From Crocodylus rhombifer (Eukaryota > Chordata > Crocodylia > Crocodylidae): DNA of 64,000 nucleotides. The translations under genes were made by a program, and so were the position numbers. The first letter of the stretch is position 1. Each line of letters begins with the position of its first letter. The DNA lies in assembly GCA_038503035.1 (NCBI GenBank), contig JAVSML010024431.1, forward strand, positions 620,001 to 684,000, written 5' to 3'. Below are positions 47,872-60,283 of the stretch, piece by piece. The notes under the pieces were generated by a model, which was not told the DNA's origin, did not search any database, and saw only the letters and a list, made by a program, of their open reading frames with translations.

Positions 47872-48108
47872 TCTTTGGGTAAATCTGATCTCTTTTATTA
47901 GACCAACTCAAATAGTTGGAAAACATTCTTCTTCGCAGGCTTTCGGGTACAAATACTCTTCTTTAGGTATTTGTACCCAAAAGCTCGCAAAGAAAATTTT
48001 TTCCAACTATTTGAGCTGGTCTAGTAAAAGATATTGGATTTAGCTAAAGAACCTTGCCTGCCTATGTCCTTAGACAAACACAGCTACAACCTCTATCCCT
48101 GTAATTTT
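47872..48108. repeat. Fold-back (palindromic) repeat element
   Basis: The segment 47872-47960 and the reverse complement of 47964-48050 match over about 88 bp: tctttgggtaaatctgatct pairs with tctttagctaaatccaatat, then both carry agacca(a/g)ctcaaatagttgg and gggtacaaata. The two arms are almost contiguous, so a long hairpin would form. A one-sided extension to 48108 (gacaaacacagctacaac) looks like the terminal part of the family seen at 59870 and 60284. Confidence 0.85.
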
Positions 48109-48110
48109 TT

Positions 48111-49282
48111 TATCAGCATTAGTAATACATTTTGGATAATCCTGTTTGCCTTTTTTCTGATTTAAGCAGACATGCATTCCTCTGTGATGTACAGGATGTG
48201 GCCCATTAGATTCTTGTGAAAATTGAATCCTCAGATTGAAGCGGAGGTTGAGGGATTTCCCTGTCTCTACAGAGTCAGAGTCCTGCTAAGCCATTCTAAC
48301 TGGAGGTGAGAAAGATCTGTGCAGCAGGTCACCAGGTTTACCTCTGAAGAGTACTTGTATTGCACAAACTAGCATTTAAAAAAAAAAAAAAAAAAAAGAG
48401 AGGGAGAGAAGCTGCCAGGAGATTCAGCCAGAAGTTGATACAGGTGACCACAATCAGTTGTTGTCACCAGTGCTGTAGTCGCCAGTGCATCCAGCATGCT
48501 TTAGATTGTACTGGGCACGTCCGGCTCCCTGTTTTGATGGTTTATGAACGCTCTATCAGGATGCTGTTGGTGATACTATACTATACTATTAGCACTTTTA
48601 ACAACCTTGTTAGGTGTAATAAAGAGACTGCGGGCCAGAGACTGCAGTAATCAAATCTTTGAGAAACCTTAGGAATCAAGAATTTGGGTTTTATTATTCT
48701 TTAAACAACCAGACAGTAATACCATGCATCTGGCCTGATGCCAGGGAGGCCTATTTGTGAGGCAAGGCACTGGCATAGAATATGGCCCCTCTTATAATGC
48801 CAAAGTATTTAGGTTTCTCAGGCCCCTTTTTATATGGTGATCAAAACTTATGTTTATAGCATGTACTTCCTAGATTTACCAGTAACTAAATGTGTTTAGA
48901 TGATGTCATTCACATCTGATTTCCACCAGACATTGTGGCTCTCCTACCAGATAGGGGGACCAGTTTACCAGGACACTCTGAGCTCTGCTTTGGTGTTTTG
49001 TACTCCCCTTATCCACTGTTTTCTATCCGTTGGCCTTCTAAGGTGCTAGAAGCTAATACACCTAACTTCCCCAGTGCTTCCACGGAAGCTATGTATGGTC
49101 TGCGTTCTGGTCATCAAGGCCTGTGGTACAAGCTGTTACTAAGGCCTGTTCTAGTTCATGCTGTTAATATGCCTTTGTATGTTTTCAGTAGCACTGTTCA
49201 GTGGCTGCACCAATCCATGCTCCAGTGAGGCCATACACAGTAAGGGAAATTTGCTTATGAAAGTTTGTCTCTGATTTAGTTG
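48111..49282. other. Intronic sequence with an A20 tract
   Basis: Non-coding. The A run at 48378-48397 leads into gagagggagagaag. No retrocopy body is evident. Confidence 0.45.
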
Positions 49283-49290
49283 GTCCATAA

Positions 49291-49500
49291 CAAGGGTGTC
49301 AAAAATCTACCCTGTGGCGCCCTATCATCTGATCCACTGTGCTACCCTTGGGTCTTAGACTGGGCCTGTGTGACGCATGCAGTATGCATAGGGTTGGATC
49401 TGGCATGTGGCATGTAGAACTGGTTTGTGGGCCTGATCCAGCCCATGACCTGGCCTCACCACTCATGCAGCCTGCTGGGCCTGCTGAGTTTGACATCCCT
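49291..49500. mobile_element. hAT-type MITE (GGTGTCAAA ends)
   Basis: The left end is caagggtgtcaaaaatct. The right end gagtttgacatccct reverse-complements to agggatgtcaaactc. The flanking 8-mers gtccataa (49283-49290) and gtctgtaa (49501-49508) agree at 6 of 8. It shares its ends with the element at 32701-33060. Confidence 0.75.
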
Positions 49501-49508
49501 GTCTGTAA

Positions 49509-50900
49509 GGCGTAACTCTACCCTTCCTTTTCCAGGTTAAGCAGCCAGTGAACACGAGCAGCTAGGGAATTTCTTTTTCAGTGAAGGGAATAAACTGGCA
49601 GAAACATCTGATCCCTAATGCCATTTGTTTCCCCACCCTCTTTTTCCTGCTGAATAGGATGTAGCAGTGGAGGAGGTGGAGAAGTTTTTTGGGGTGGAGT
49701 CTACCACAAATCAAGGACTTCCCTCGCACCAAGTAGGGAAGAATGGTAACAGCAGGAGAGAAGGAAAATCTGTGTTTTACCTACCGATGGATACCAATGC
49801 TTTCTATTCTCTGTGCAGTCTCTGTTCCATATACAGTAGTGATTTCTAGATGAGCTGCATGTCAGAGCATTTTTTCCTTGCATCCTGATAATTTTGTTTG
49901 TTGTAATGAAGGTTTTGGTGACAATAGTGTTGGTCCAGTCCATGTTGTGTTAAATCCAGTGGAAAGATTTCCTATGGTCATCTGCATGCCATAGCAGTGA
50001 GCCCCCTAAATAGTCTCAGTAGGCAGACTTCAAAAACTGCCAAGAGATGAGGCTAAATTTTTCATGGTGTTTGTCTTGAATGCCACAGGCCATGCCAGGC
50101 TATTCAGTGCTCTTCCAAGTGATTATATGCAAGTATGGGCTGCTGTCATGGACATAGTTTTTGCATATTCTCTCATTAAACTGTTGAACGTATTCTTTGC
50201 TTGAATCCTAGTTATCACAAAAACAATTCTGGGTTTTGTCCACCCCTTCAAAAGCCTTCAGTGGAGTAGCCCACCCTTCTATAAGGAGACGTTTATATTG
50301 ATGAACCTAATATTTAACCAGAAGAACTTAGTAGAGATTGACCCCTGATGTAAGTAGTATAGAATGGGACCTCTATGTCTCTATTTAGTAGTACAGTGAT
50401 CTGGCAAGCTTATTTAAAAAAAAAAATCAGAGCAAAAAGATGCTGGAGGAGGGAAAGATACTAGATAACTGCCTTTTTTAACTTGTTAAATCTATCAGTT
50501 TTCCACTCATGTAATTTCTCACGATTTTCTGTCCCTGTATGAGGATGAGTCAAGGAATGAGATTTATGGGGTATTTGTCCTTTCTGCTATGTCATAGAAA
50601 ATCTGTTTATGTTTCCAAGATCAAAAGAAATGGGGAAACTGGTATAACTTCGTATTTGATCCCTAGTGAACTTAGTGTAATACTAACTGTTCATCAGGTG
50701 TGGTGTAGGACTGTAACAGAGGAATGATGACTGCATGTCTTGACATGTACAATTGTCTAAATATTTCACAGTATGTTGTAAGTTTGATTTCCTTGCTGGA
50801 TTTTGTCTGCACATGCAAAAAACTTGGGCAGATAGTGGTTCCATTCAGCTGACAGTGTTCAGCTATTGTGAAAGAGGCTCCCTTCCCCCAACCTTTCACC
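49509..50900. other. Intronic sequence, nothing recognised
   Basis: AT-rich, non-coding. Confidence 0.45.
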
Positions 50901-50904
50901 CCAT

Positions 50905-51675
50905 GTTTTCACCTAATTGCGTAATTCCGCAAGGTATGATATACCTGCACAATTTTGCACATAACATGAATGATTGTGCATACTTGCATAATTTAACCTG
51001 GGTGGGTGGGCTCTGTGCCTTCACCTCCATGGGGCTCCTGGTTCTCCAGCTGGGAGCCTTGTGTGCAGGCACCAAGCATGGTGGCACATGACTGGACAGC
51101 TGGTGAGTATGGAGGGGAACTCCTGCCTGCAGGAGGGGTGGAGGGTGTGGGCCCCCCCGCTCCCCCTCACTCCATCGTACGCAGCCCCCGTTGTCACTAG
51201 TGGCGGTAGCTGCAGGAGTAGGCGCCAGGCCCTCAGGGTGTTTGTGGCTGTGGCAGGCAGAGCCCCCCCAGTGGCATGCAGCTCCGGCTGTGTCCCATGG
51301 ACTGAACATGGTGGCATGGAGCCACCCTGGCTGGCCTGCTTGCATGTGCCTTCAACCCAGAACAGGCTGGCTCTGTGCCAGGACATGGGGCTCGCAGCAC
51401 TGCTGGCGGGAGCCACATGCCATCGGGCCCGGCTGGCCAGCTCCACGTGGAGCTTCTACCACTCGATTGGGAAGCTGCATGTGGAGATACGGAACTTGCC
51501 CAGCCCAGTGTTGTGCAGCCCAGTGCTGTGAGTCCCATGGGCTGTCATGAAGCTAGCGTGGTCTAGTGTGTGGGCATGTTCCAGTGGGCCGGGCCAGGCC
51601 AGGATGCCACCAAGTGCAGGCCCTGGAACCTAGTGCATAATTTTGAATTTTTCTGTGCTAATTCCCAGGGGTGTA
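50905..51675. repeat. GC-rich dispersed-repeat-like block
   Basis: An AT-rich edge (gcgtaattccgcaagg, gcacaattttgcac) leads into a GC-rich core and ends in gtgcataattttgaattttt and gctaattcccagggg. The plan is like family A, but I could not match terminal repeats. Overlapping open frames in the core are composition artefacts. Confidence 0.45.
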
Positions 51676-51777
51676 TTGTAACCAACTTATAGCATTTTAA
51701 GCAATTACATTTTTTTAAAAAGTGTTATCATGTTTTTAACATTCAGAAAATTGTTTGGAATAGATTATGATGTATAC

Positions 51778-52015
51778 CAGTTGTTCTCAACTTTTTTGGA
51801 CTCGATGCATCTTCAGCAGGGCACCCCTCCATAACTTTTGTGAATCGAATGGCACCCAATTTCAAAAGCTAATTTATGTATTTCAGTGCTTTCTTATGAC
51901 AGTGGGGATGGGGAATCAACCAGGCAGAAACAAGCCTGAGCCTGTGCTTATCTAAGCTCCTCCTCCCACATGTCACCCTTTATAAGATGTCACAGCACTC
52001 TAGTTAAGAATCATT
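51778..52015. mobile_element. Non-autonomous hAT-type element (GTTCTCAAC ends)
   Basis: The left end is cagttgttctcaactttt. The right end agttaagaatcattg reverse-complements to caatgattcttaact. Flanks atgtatac and atggtgac agree at only 5 of 8. The ends are like those of 4725-5019, and both carry words such as ggcaccyct near the left end. Confidence 0.68.
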
Positions 52016-53200
52016 GATGGTGACTGCCTAAAATTTTTTGCATTACATATATATCTTGCATGCTTTGTATACAGCACTATCACATGTCATTTGCTGCAGA
52101 TGGTTGAAATGAAGCGGACAGAAATATCTTTTCTTTATCTCAAAAAATTCTGTTCAGGTTTTCCTGGGATATAAACAGCATCAACTTGCTGCTTTGTTCC
52201 CCTTGCTTTCCTACATTAGAAAGTCATTTGTGACCAGCCCAAAGTAATAATTCTATACAAATATTGTAAGGCTAGGTTTATGGAGTGGCTGCAGCAGGAG
52301 TGGGTGCTGCTCTGGAAACACCTCTGAGCTGTTGTATTGAGTAAGACAAGAACTTGCCTATCTCAGATTGGCTTACTGCCTTGTGCTGTTTCCTGGGCCC
52401 AAAAAGAGTCTAAATAGCTTATCTACTCTTGTGTCCCCTTATCTATACTCATATTTTAATGTTATGATCACACCTACTCTCTACATTCCTTCACTGCAGA
52501 AAATGGACCCAAAAGAGGGCAAAATGAAGGCTGCCCAGCAACTGTGAATCTATTTTTCCTTTTTAACCTAAACAATATTGCAACATAGGAGTGTTTTATT
52601 GCATGTAATCAAGTATACACGCTTCAGTGTCTGTAGGGAAACCTACCCTACAGTTAAACAATTTATAGTGATACTGTTGGTCATGCATCTGTATGATGAG
52701 TAAGAATTGGCATACTTCTGTTGTGTTAATGGTTTCTCACTTTTCAAAACTTCACAGTTGATGAGGGTGGCTGAAAGGAGGATATTCTCAGTCCTTTAAT
52801 AGCTTTATTCAGTGCAAAGCAGTCTGATCTTCTGATCTACCTACTACTGAACACCTTTTCATCATAGTGTAATGATAGGTGGGTGAGTGGGGCATAAACC
52901 CTGGGTGCTGTCTAAGGTGGCAGGCCTAGAATGGAGTTATGGGGCTGTCTTGCCTTCCTTCCCTGCTTCCCTGCACCCTCCCTGCAGTGGTGGTGGTGCA
53001 GATAGCAGGGAGGGTAGAGCAACAGTGGTGATGCATGGTGCAGCAGCAGCAGCTGGAGATTCACTGCTGCAGGGCGGGGTGGAGTGTGATGTCACTTCAG
53101 TTTTTTTGTTGATGAAAATCGGTGTTTAAATGGTGGCAGAAGATGACATCTCCTCTCGACCATCCCTTAGTAGTTGTCCATTGGCAATCCCTCAATTTGA
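52016..53200. other. Intronic sequence, nothing recognised
   Basis: Non-coding. Short GTG/GCA triplet-rich stretches near 52980-53060. Confidence 0.4.
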
Positions 53201-53219
53201 GAATGATCTCTGCCACGAC

Positions 53220-53306
53220 TCAGTGATAGCTCTTGAGGTGACTTAAGAGTCCAATTTTTGAACCATAGATCTGTCTGCAGAAGTTGCAGGTCTTTCCACA
53301 GGGGTG
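53220..53306 (-). pseudogene. C2H2-like zinc-finger fossil, probably retrotransposon tail
   Basis: Minus-strand codons read HPCGKTCNFCRQIYGSKIGL then LSHLKSYH and a stop. This has the C-x2-C ... RIGL-x-SH-x(3-4)-H layout that I associate with the short zinc fingers at the C-terminal end of some LINE polyproteins. Similar degraded sequence continues on both sides (about 53160-53330). It is too short to name the element, and chance is not fully excluded. Confidence 0.5.
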
Positions 53307-53330
53307 AGTAGGCTGTAGACTGGGGTTCTT

Positions 53331-53877
53331 CTCCTTTTCCTTCCTCTGCTCTTTTCTTTGCTTAGCAGTGAACCTCTAGCTGCTTCCCCTGCACCATGTG
53401 CTGTCACTGCTCGGGGTGCACTACTGGTCAGCTGTGCCCCTGACTTTTTCTTGTATGACTACTGTCCTTTTGATACATCAGTATCTATAATAAGGAAATG
53501 AAACTTTCTGGGGAACACCCTTTCTGGGCATGCGATCAGCAGTTAAGTGAATGCGTAAGGGCCATCACGTCCTTCAGATTACAAGAATTTGAATCCATGG
53601 ATACCATACATGCTTGGACAAAAAAAGCTAGTTAGATTTTCTTTTAAGTGACTTTGGGATTTTCCAGTCACTGCTGATAGTCACCAACACATGAGAAGTT
53701 TGTCTCCTCTTTGACCTTTATATGCTCGTTCATCACACCCTATGGAATCCTAAGCTATGGCTGTGACTCTTCGCTTCCAGCTTCCTAATGGTGCAGTTAA
53801 CAAAACAGAAATAAACTCAGAGTTAAACAGAATTTACCAATGTGCAAGATGTATTTAAATACATTTTAAAAAGTTTG
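53331..53877. other. Intronic sequence, nothing recognised
   Basis: Non-coding sequence between the zinc-finger fossil and the inverted repeat. Confidence 0.4.
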
Positions 53878-54371
53878 CCTCTGAAGTTTTTGGTTGAGCT
53901 AGAACGAATTTAATCTTCCAGGCTTGTTCCTTATTATCAAAATTAATATGTACAGGAGAGATGGGTAGAATGGATTTCTTGAAATTCTTAAATGGCAATT
54001 ATAGTCATGATTTAATTTTAAATAATTGTATGATATAGTTTTCATATAACATAATTAATATGACAATAATATGACTTAATTTACTAGTCCTTAGAGGTGG
54101 AAAAACAGACTCCCCACCTTAGGTTATGTTAGGATTTAAAGAACTTCTGTGTTCTTTTATTGGCAGTAATTTAAGATGTGGAAAGGGGTACTTTTCTTTA
54201 GTTATGCAAAGAGAGTTGGTTATTCCTGCTAGCCTAAGCATGATGTGTAGCGATGCTAACATTATTGCTAAATGAATTATGGTATATAAAAACTGCATCA
54301 TAAGAATTTTTTTAAAGTAAATTATGACTAGAAGATGCAATGTGTTCTAGCTCAACCAAAAAAATCAGAGG
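53878..54371. repeat. Long degenerate inverted repeat (about 494 bp)
   Basis: The outer arms are nearly exact: ggttgagctagaac at about 53892-53905 reappears reverse-complemented as gttctagctcaacc at 54344-54357, bounded by cctctga and tcagagg. After an unpaired stretch on the left arm the match resumes: agtcatgatttaattttaaa and gttttcatataacataatt on the left face agtcataatttactttaaaa and gtttttatataccataatt on the right (reverse-complemented), then caataatatgac faces caataatgttagc. The unpaired centre is about 54076-54254. It may be an old MITE. Confidence 0.8.
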
Positions 54372-56807
54372 AATCACATTAAGCATCATGTTATGTTTAG
54401 AAATACAGGACTTTTAGGAATAGTTTCCCAGACTAACAATGCACATTGTACAGATCTTTATACATGCTCTGGGGTGGGGGTGGGGGTGGAGGTTGGCGGG
54501 GCATTTTAATTAGAGAGGATCTTGGGAGCTGCAAAATTCTCACAGCATCTCATGTATTCAGGTCCTGTGCTTCAGAGTGAAACACAGGGACACTGAATAC
54601 ACATGATGCTGAGGCTGCTGGAGCATTCTGATTAGCATGTAGGTGCCCTGTGATTCTCAGGGAATAATATATTCTTCCACTTCTTTGGATTAGGAAAGCA
54701 GGGCAATGCTTGCTTACTTTGGGTGCCTGGATAACAATAACGGAAGATTTAACTAGTATTTGATCAGGTAAAGGATGACAGTGGAATCTGACTTGTAAAG
54801 GGACAGTAGAACCAAATACCTCTGACTAGATTTGATTTCAGTTAGAAACTGGCACAGAAATCAAATAAAGGAAGTTATTGCATGTTCTCTCCTTCACCCA
54901 CCATCTGTGCCATTATCTCCTTTGTTTCTCCCCCTTTGTTTCCTTCCAATCCATCTTTGTCCATCTACAGTAAATGTGGGATCCAACTGACTGAGTTAAA
55001 GGTCTCCATTGTGTTTCTTATAACAGTTTTGTAGTCTGATGCATCAGAGTTATATCATTAGAAACATGTTCAACAACTCCATTCTCATATCCTAGTTCAG
55101 CATTGTGTTGATTCTATCCCAACCCAGTGCTTTTTCATTGCTGAAGTGGAAAACTTGCCATGTACATGGGTAACTTGTAAGGTCAATAACTTTCTACTAT
55201 CTTGTGTACATATTTTGGATGAGCAGTTGTGGTTCTGTTTACAGAAGAGTGCCTCCATATGTCTTGGGGATTGTTTGTGGAATCCTGTCTGTGGATTGTT
55301 TTGTTTTAAGGCACTTGGAGCCTTTTGGATAGGGTGGGATAGGAATCTAAAAAATAAATTCAATCTCATTCCAAAAATTACAGTAACTAATGGTCTCTGT
55401 TTTGAGTTAAGCTACTTATGGATGATTCATTCTGTTTTCCGTATTGTCCCACTATATTTAGTGTTAACTTCCTATGAAAATATTTATAGGAAGAGTAATT
55501 TAATATTTTTGCAGATTTTCACTTCAACAGCTTCTTCCTTTTATAGACTTTTGAACTCACCACTTTCAAGTGATCGCTAGATGGACATTTCCATAATCTA
55601 GTGCAAGCACTGTCATTTCCTCCAGAAATCAAAATATGCTTGTCCAAACAAGCCTTAATTGTTATCTCTGTTGCATAGCAGTTTATATTTATTTTTGTTA
55701 TACATTTTCATGGATATACAAAACATTTGTCTTAATCTTCTTAATTGGATTTACTGTTTTCCCCCCTTTATTATAACACTAGCCAGTTAGAGACACTTTT
55801 CGTGAAGAATGGACGAACTTCCTTTTCCCCCACCTTCCACTGATCCCAGGTATTTACTTCCTATATTTCTCTGTTCAGGCAGTGAAGGTAGATTAGACAA
55901 TATATCTTATTTCTAGTAGGTTTTTTTTTCACTTTCATGTGTGTTAGCTTGGCCCTGATATGTTTGGTTTTTAGGTGCAGTGCAATCAATGTCAACGATG
56001 CTAAATGTGACCAAGTTAAAAAAAGAAAAAATACTCATCAATAAGGTTCCTAATACTGTTGCTTAAGTCCTGTATATAAACATGAAATATTTATTAAAGC
56101 AACATTAAATATTACAGTTTTTGTATTTTTAGTTTGGTGGATATTTTTGATGGAATATGTAACATGCATGTGTTTAAAATACATGTTAACATTTGATAGT
56201 CCCTGTTATGTGTTTTTTCCTGCTTACAAAAGGGTAAACCCTGCAAGAGCAGTGTTTTCATGTGTATAACTATTTTTGTCTGAGAACAGTCTTATACTTG
56301 ACCTAATGTATACTTGACCAAAACCAAATGCTTCCCCCCCTAATAAACAGTTTTCACTAGCAAAGCTATTTAGGATTGCTTGACTGGCTTTCAGCTTTTT
56401 GCTTTTCTGTAAGGAGTGGGAGGGATTGATATCTGTTTATGAATCTTCTAAGCTTTAATAATTAACAAAATTAGATTCCTGTCGTCTAAGCAATTTGTGT
56501 AAAATCTAGCTCAAGGCTAAAATGACAAATACACAACATATACAATTCTTCCATGCTAGAAGGTTCATAGTGTTTGGTAGGGATAAAACAAGTACAGTAA
56601 CTGAATCACAGCTGTCACTTACATGGTCTATCTACATTAAAAAACAAAAGACACTTTAAAAAATATGCTTCTTATCCGCACACCTGTGAGTCATGATCTC
56701 AGGAATCTACATTTAAAGCAGATCTTACTTCTTAGGGTTGTAGTATTATCCACTGTGGCAAGTGTGCAATAAGAGCATTTAAACATAGATATACTAATAA
56801 TTATTCA
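54372..56807. other. Intronic sequence with a G-rich tract
   Basis: Non-coding AT-rich DNA. The G-rich run at 54471-54501 is listed separately. A 144-codon open frame at 55146-55580 has no recognisable domain. Confidence 0.4.
54471..54501 (+). other. G-quadruplex-type tract
   Basis: Four or more G runs (GGGG, GGGGG, GGGGG, later GGGG) are separated by one to a few bases, which fits the simple G-quadruplex rule on the transcribed gene's sense strand. Function unknown. Confidence 0.65.
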
Positions 56808-57034
56808 GGTTAGACACCAAGAAGAACTTCTTTATGGTAAGGGTTGCCAGCATCTGGAATGGACTTCCAAGGGAGGTGGTGCTCTCCCCTATCTTGGGCA
56901 CCTTTTAAGAAGAGACTGGACAAGCACCTGGGTGGGGTTGTCTGACCCCAGTGCTCTTTCCTGCCTGGAGAGGGGGTTGGACTTGATGATCTGCTGAGGT
57001 CCCTTCTGACCCTAGCATCTATGAATCTATGAAT
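56808..57034 (+). mobile_element. CR1 LINE 3' end, short 5'-truncated copy
   Basis: The start translates as DTKKNFFMVRVASIWNGLPR, the CR1 ORF2 C-terminal block also seen as IRKNFFTVRAPKVWNSLP in the long copies. It continues through ggggttggacttgatgatct and aggtcccttctgaccct to a tail of ctatgaatctatgaat. It is more diverged than the two long copies, so it belongs to an older CR1 subfamily. Confidence 0.92.
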
Positions 57035-59866
57035 AATGCTACAGTATCATATGTGACACAGGTAGCTAATAAGGTTGGATAAATTCTCTGAAGACTGTCT
57101 GTAGTAGGCATGCACTAGATAAGAGTTTCAGAGGCTGAGCAGGACTTTCTCAGGTGCAGCAGGGAAATGGGTGAGAAAATTACTTCTACCATGTTTTCAC
57201 CAGCAGTCACTAACTGTGTGTATCCCTTGTTTTGTGTATACCTAACTTGAGATGCACAAGGCAGATGTAAAGAAATACCCAAGTATTCTCCACTGCAGCT
57301 AACATCATCAATATCTGTGCCCTTAACAAGTTAACAAGTTAAGTGCTATTTTATGTTGGGTTCTCTGAAAGATCAGTCCAAAAGCATTTCAAATGTGAGT
57401 ATCCAAAATTTAGGGGAAACATCTGACAATGTCAGTTTCTGTTTTACAGGTGATGGACAAATGTCATTTCACCTCGTAGGGGGTTTGCGGAGATAAATTT
57501 GCTATTGTTTGTATGTTTGTAATGTCCTCGTAGAAAAGCACATGGGGAAGTATATAATCTTGCATTTTTAATGGAGTTTTAGTGGTATTCAGTATGAAAA
57601 GATAAGAGGGGTAAGACTGTAGATTAAGAAGTTAATACGAGAATGAAACATGGACTAGCTGCTCTTCTGTTACTGAGTACTGAATGAGGGAGTTTTTCAG
57701 GAGGAAAAAAGTCTGTGGTTACATAATCAAAGTCTAGCTGCAGAAAATTAGAAATCCTATATATTCACTTCTATGAATTGAATTTGCCCCAGTTAACTTG
57801 CTTGAAAATGACTGCATGAAATGAAATCAGCTGAGGCTGTGGGAGGTGAAGGGAACAAATAGGAAGAAAGCAACGCAAAAAAAACCATTGCTAGACAGCA
57901 TGCCAAACATCCCCAGCAAAATGTGGGTAATGCCCAACTGACTTGCCAACAGGTCTGTTTCTCAGTTAACCAGATGTAGGCAAAGAGGAAAAGGGGCTTG
58001 GTTGGCAGCTGTGGCTGTAGGTGAAGCCCTCTCTACACATAGGTATTGCACAGTTAGCTGGTTAATAGACTATTTATGTGTGCATGGTGAGTATCATGCT
58101 ACAAATAGGTCCATCCAGCTATAAGTTTAGAGCTTGAAAATGTGTAATAACTTTATAGCTGGTTTATATCCAGCTTTAATTTACATGTGTAGCAAGGAAT
58201 CATTGGGTGATAGCTATGCTTCCTTAACTGGGAGTCCTCACGACTGGAAGCCCCATTAGTTGTAGAGCTTGCTATGTGCTAGTGCAGGGAGAGCCTAGGA
58301 TCTTCCTGTGCTGGCAGTAGGGCATGATTGGATCTCATGCTGGATCCCACAGTCATGCCTTCTGCCATGCATGTGTGGCATGGCAGAGATGCAGTTGTGT
58401 GGAACATGCATCAGATCCTATTACGCTTTTACCTGAATGTCTAGAGATGCCATGAGTTTGGCTGGAAGATGCTTAGAGAATGTTATGTTTGTAGTTTTAA
58501 TTTAGTTAGATTAAAATGGTGTTTATTAACTATACTGATAAATGACACACACTTTTGCTGTTTATTTTGAGTGTGGGATGATTATAACACTTTCCTTATG
58601 AAAATATTCTTTCATAATATACTTTCCTTTTATTTCTATAAAATGCATAAAAATAATATAACTACTGACATATTAACAAACAAAATATATTTATAGCGAT
58701 GTTGAGTGATGTTGTAGCATGATGGTCCAGGAACTGTGGGAGGCAAGGACTTCTTAAAATGGTATTTTAAATTGGACTAATTGTGTAGTAGGGATAGAGT
58801 TAAATAAACTTTTGAATGTAAGATGTTCTTCATCAGGTCAGAATGTCTTCCATGTCTGCTTGTCTGCTGTAAAGTGTACATATATTGACACCAGTCTTGC
58901 AAGATGCTGCATGTCATTTCTGAGATTCCTGGTGTCTTTTCCTCTTGACTTCAAAATAATTTTTAAAGGATTGAGGATGCTTGCCATTTTGTGGATTTGT
59001 GCCCATACTTTAAACACGTATGGGTCTTTTGATTTTGAAGGTACTAACTTAAGGCTCTTCCATAAAATATACCCTTTCTATATGGCAGGATTGTTGCTAC
59101 TAATAATAATAAATAGTATTTTAGGTTTAAGATGCAACTTTGTTGTTAGGGGTTAATCGGATTTTACTGATGTGCTTCTGTGCTAATACAGGATTAAAGG
59201 AAAATGGATGACTGCTTTTATTGTTTTTTTTGATACAGTAGTGAGGGAATGGAGCATTACATGACTCTTCTGATGGTCAGCATGTAGTTTTTATAGATGT
59301 GTGTATGATCTGTGGAATTTACCTGAACCACTATGCCTTTACTGTAGAGTCAGGTAATATAAGTGTGAAAGTCCTTGCTTGAGTGCTGTCTTGCTAAACT
59401 ACATATTTCTCAGGTTACATAGAACTGTATTTCTCAAGTCTAGCCCCCCTCTTTAGATATTTCTCATGCTTCAGGTGAAATTAATTTGAGTTCTTGAGTC
59501 TGCCACTTTCGAAACTGTTGCCTCCACATGTGTATTTTTGACTCGGTATTCCAGCTTGTTACGTCTAGTTTGAGCCCTTGAGGAAGGCAGGGCCAGATTT
59601 TTCTTTCTGGCAAACACAGCTATACATCAGTAGCTGTCTTCAACAAAATGCCAGTTCGAAGTACTGTATGTTAGAGAGTCTCTTTTACCATACCGAATAG
59701 AAATGGAAAATAAGTTTTAAGTGCCAGTTTTAATCACGATAATGTGAGTGTGTTGGATGCTAGGCAAAACCCACTGAAAAGATGAATGTTATGGTTGTTA
59801 TAACTTATAACAATAGATTATGATTATATAACCTATTTACTAAACAGTTTAAATGTCATGTGTGTT
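57035..59866. other. Intronic sequence, no gene seen
   Basis: AT-rich and non-coding. About 58020-58440 has repeat-like words (ctctacacatagg, atttatgtgtgcatgg) that may be a decayed MITE. A 114-codon frame at 58812-59156 is hydrophobic but has no family I know. Confidence 0.4.
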
Positions 59867-59869
59867 GCA

Positions 59870-59970
59870 GTATCCAAGTTGTAGCCATATTGGTCTAGAG
59901 GAAAGGGCAATCAGAACTTGTAGTAGAGATGATATCTTTTATTAGATCAACAAGATTTTTGCAAAAAAAA
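59870..59970 (+). repeat. Terminal segment of palindromic repeat family, first of a pair
   Basis: The words gttgtagccatattggtcta, agtagagatgatatctttta and ttagatcaacaagatttttg recur in the same order at 60284. They also align with the one-sided extension of the fold-back element at 48050-48108. Confidence 0.8.
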
Positions 59971-60283
59971 GTATGTAATTGCAAGCATTCAGGCCATTGG
60001 AGAAAAGATTGTAAAAGTTCTCCTGGGTAGAAAAGAAAGTTCATTTTTCATAGGATTTCACAGAGGAGTCACTAATGGAAAACTCCTTTGGGCAGTCAGT
60101 TTATAGCTAGCTGGTAAGGAGCCTCTCACCTCCTGTGAGGATCTGTGATGTTGCAAATTACCTTGAAACAAAGGCAGGAGCAGGATCTTGGGTTTCAGGT
60201 GGTCACAGCTACTTCCTGCTTGGAAAAATACAAAGATTTCATTTTTAAAAATTAGCTAAAATTCAATATCTTCCATGTGTCAG

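Noticed and set aside
51021..51566. Several open frames over 100 codons on both strands
   Set aside because: They all lie in one GC-rich repeat-like block, and overlapping open frames there are expected from composition.
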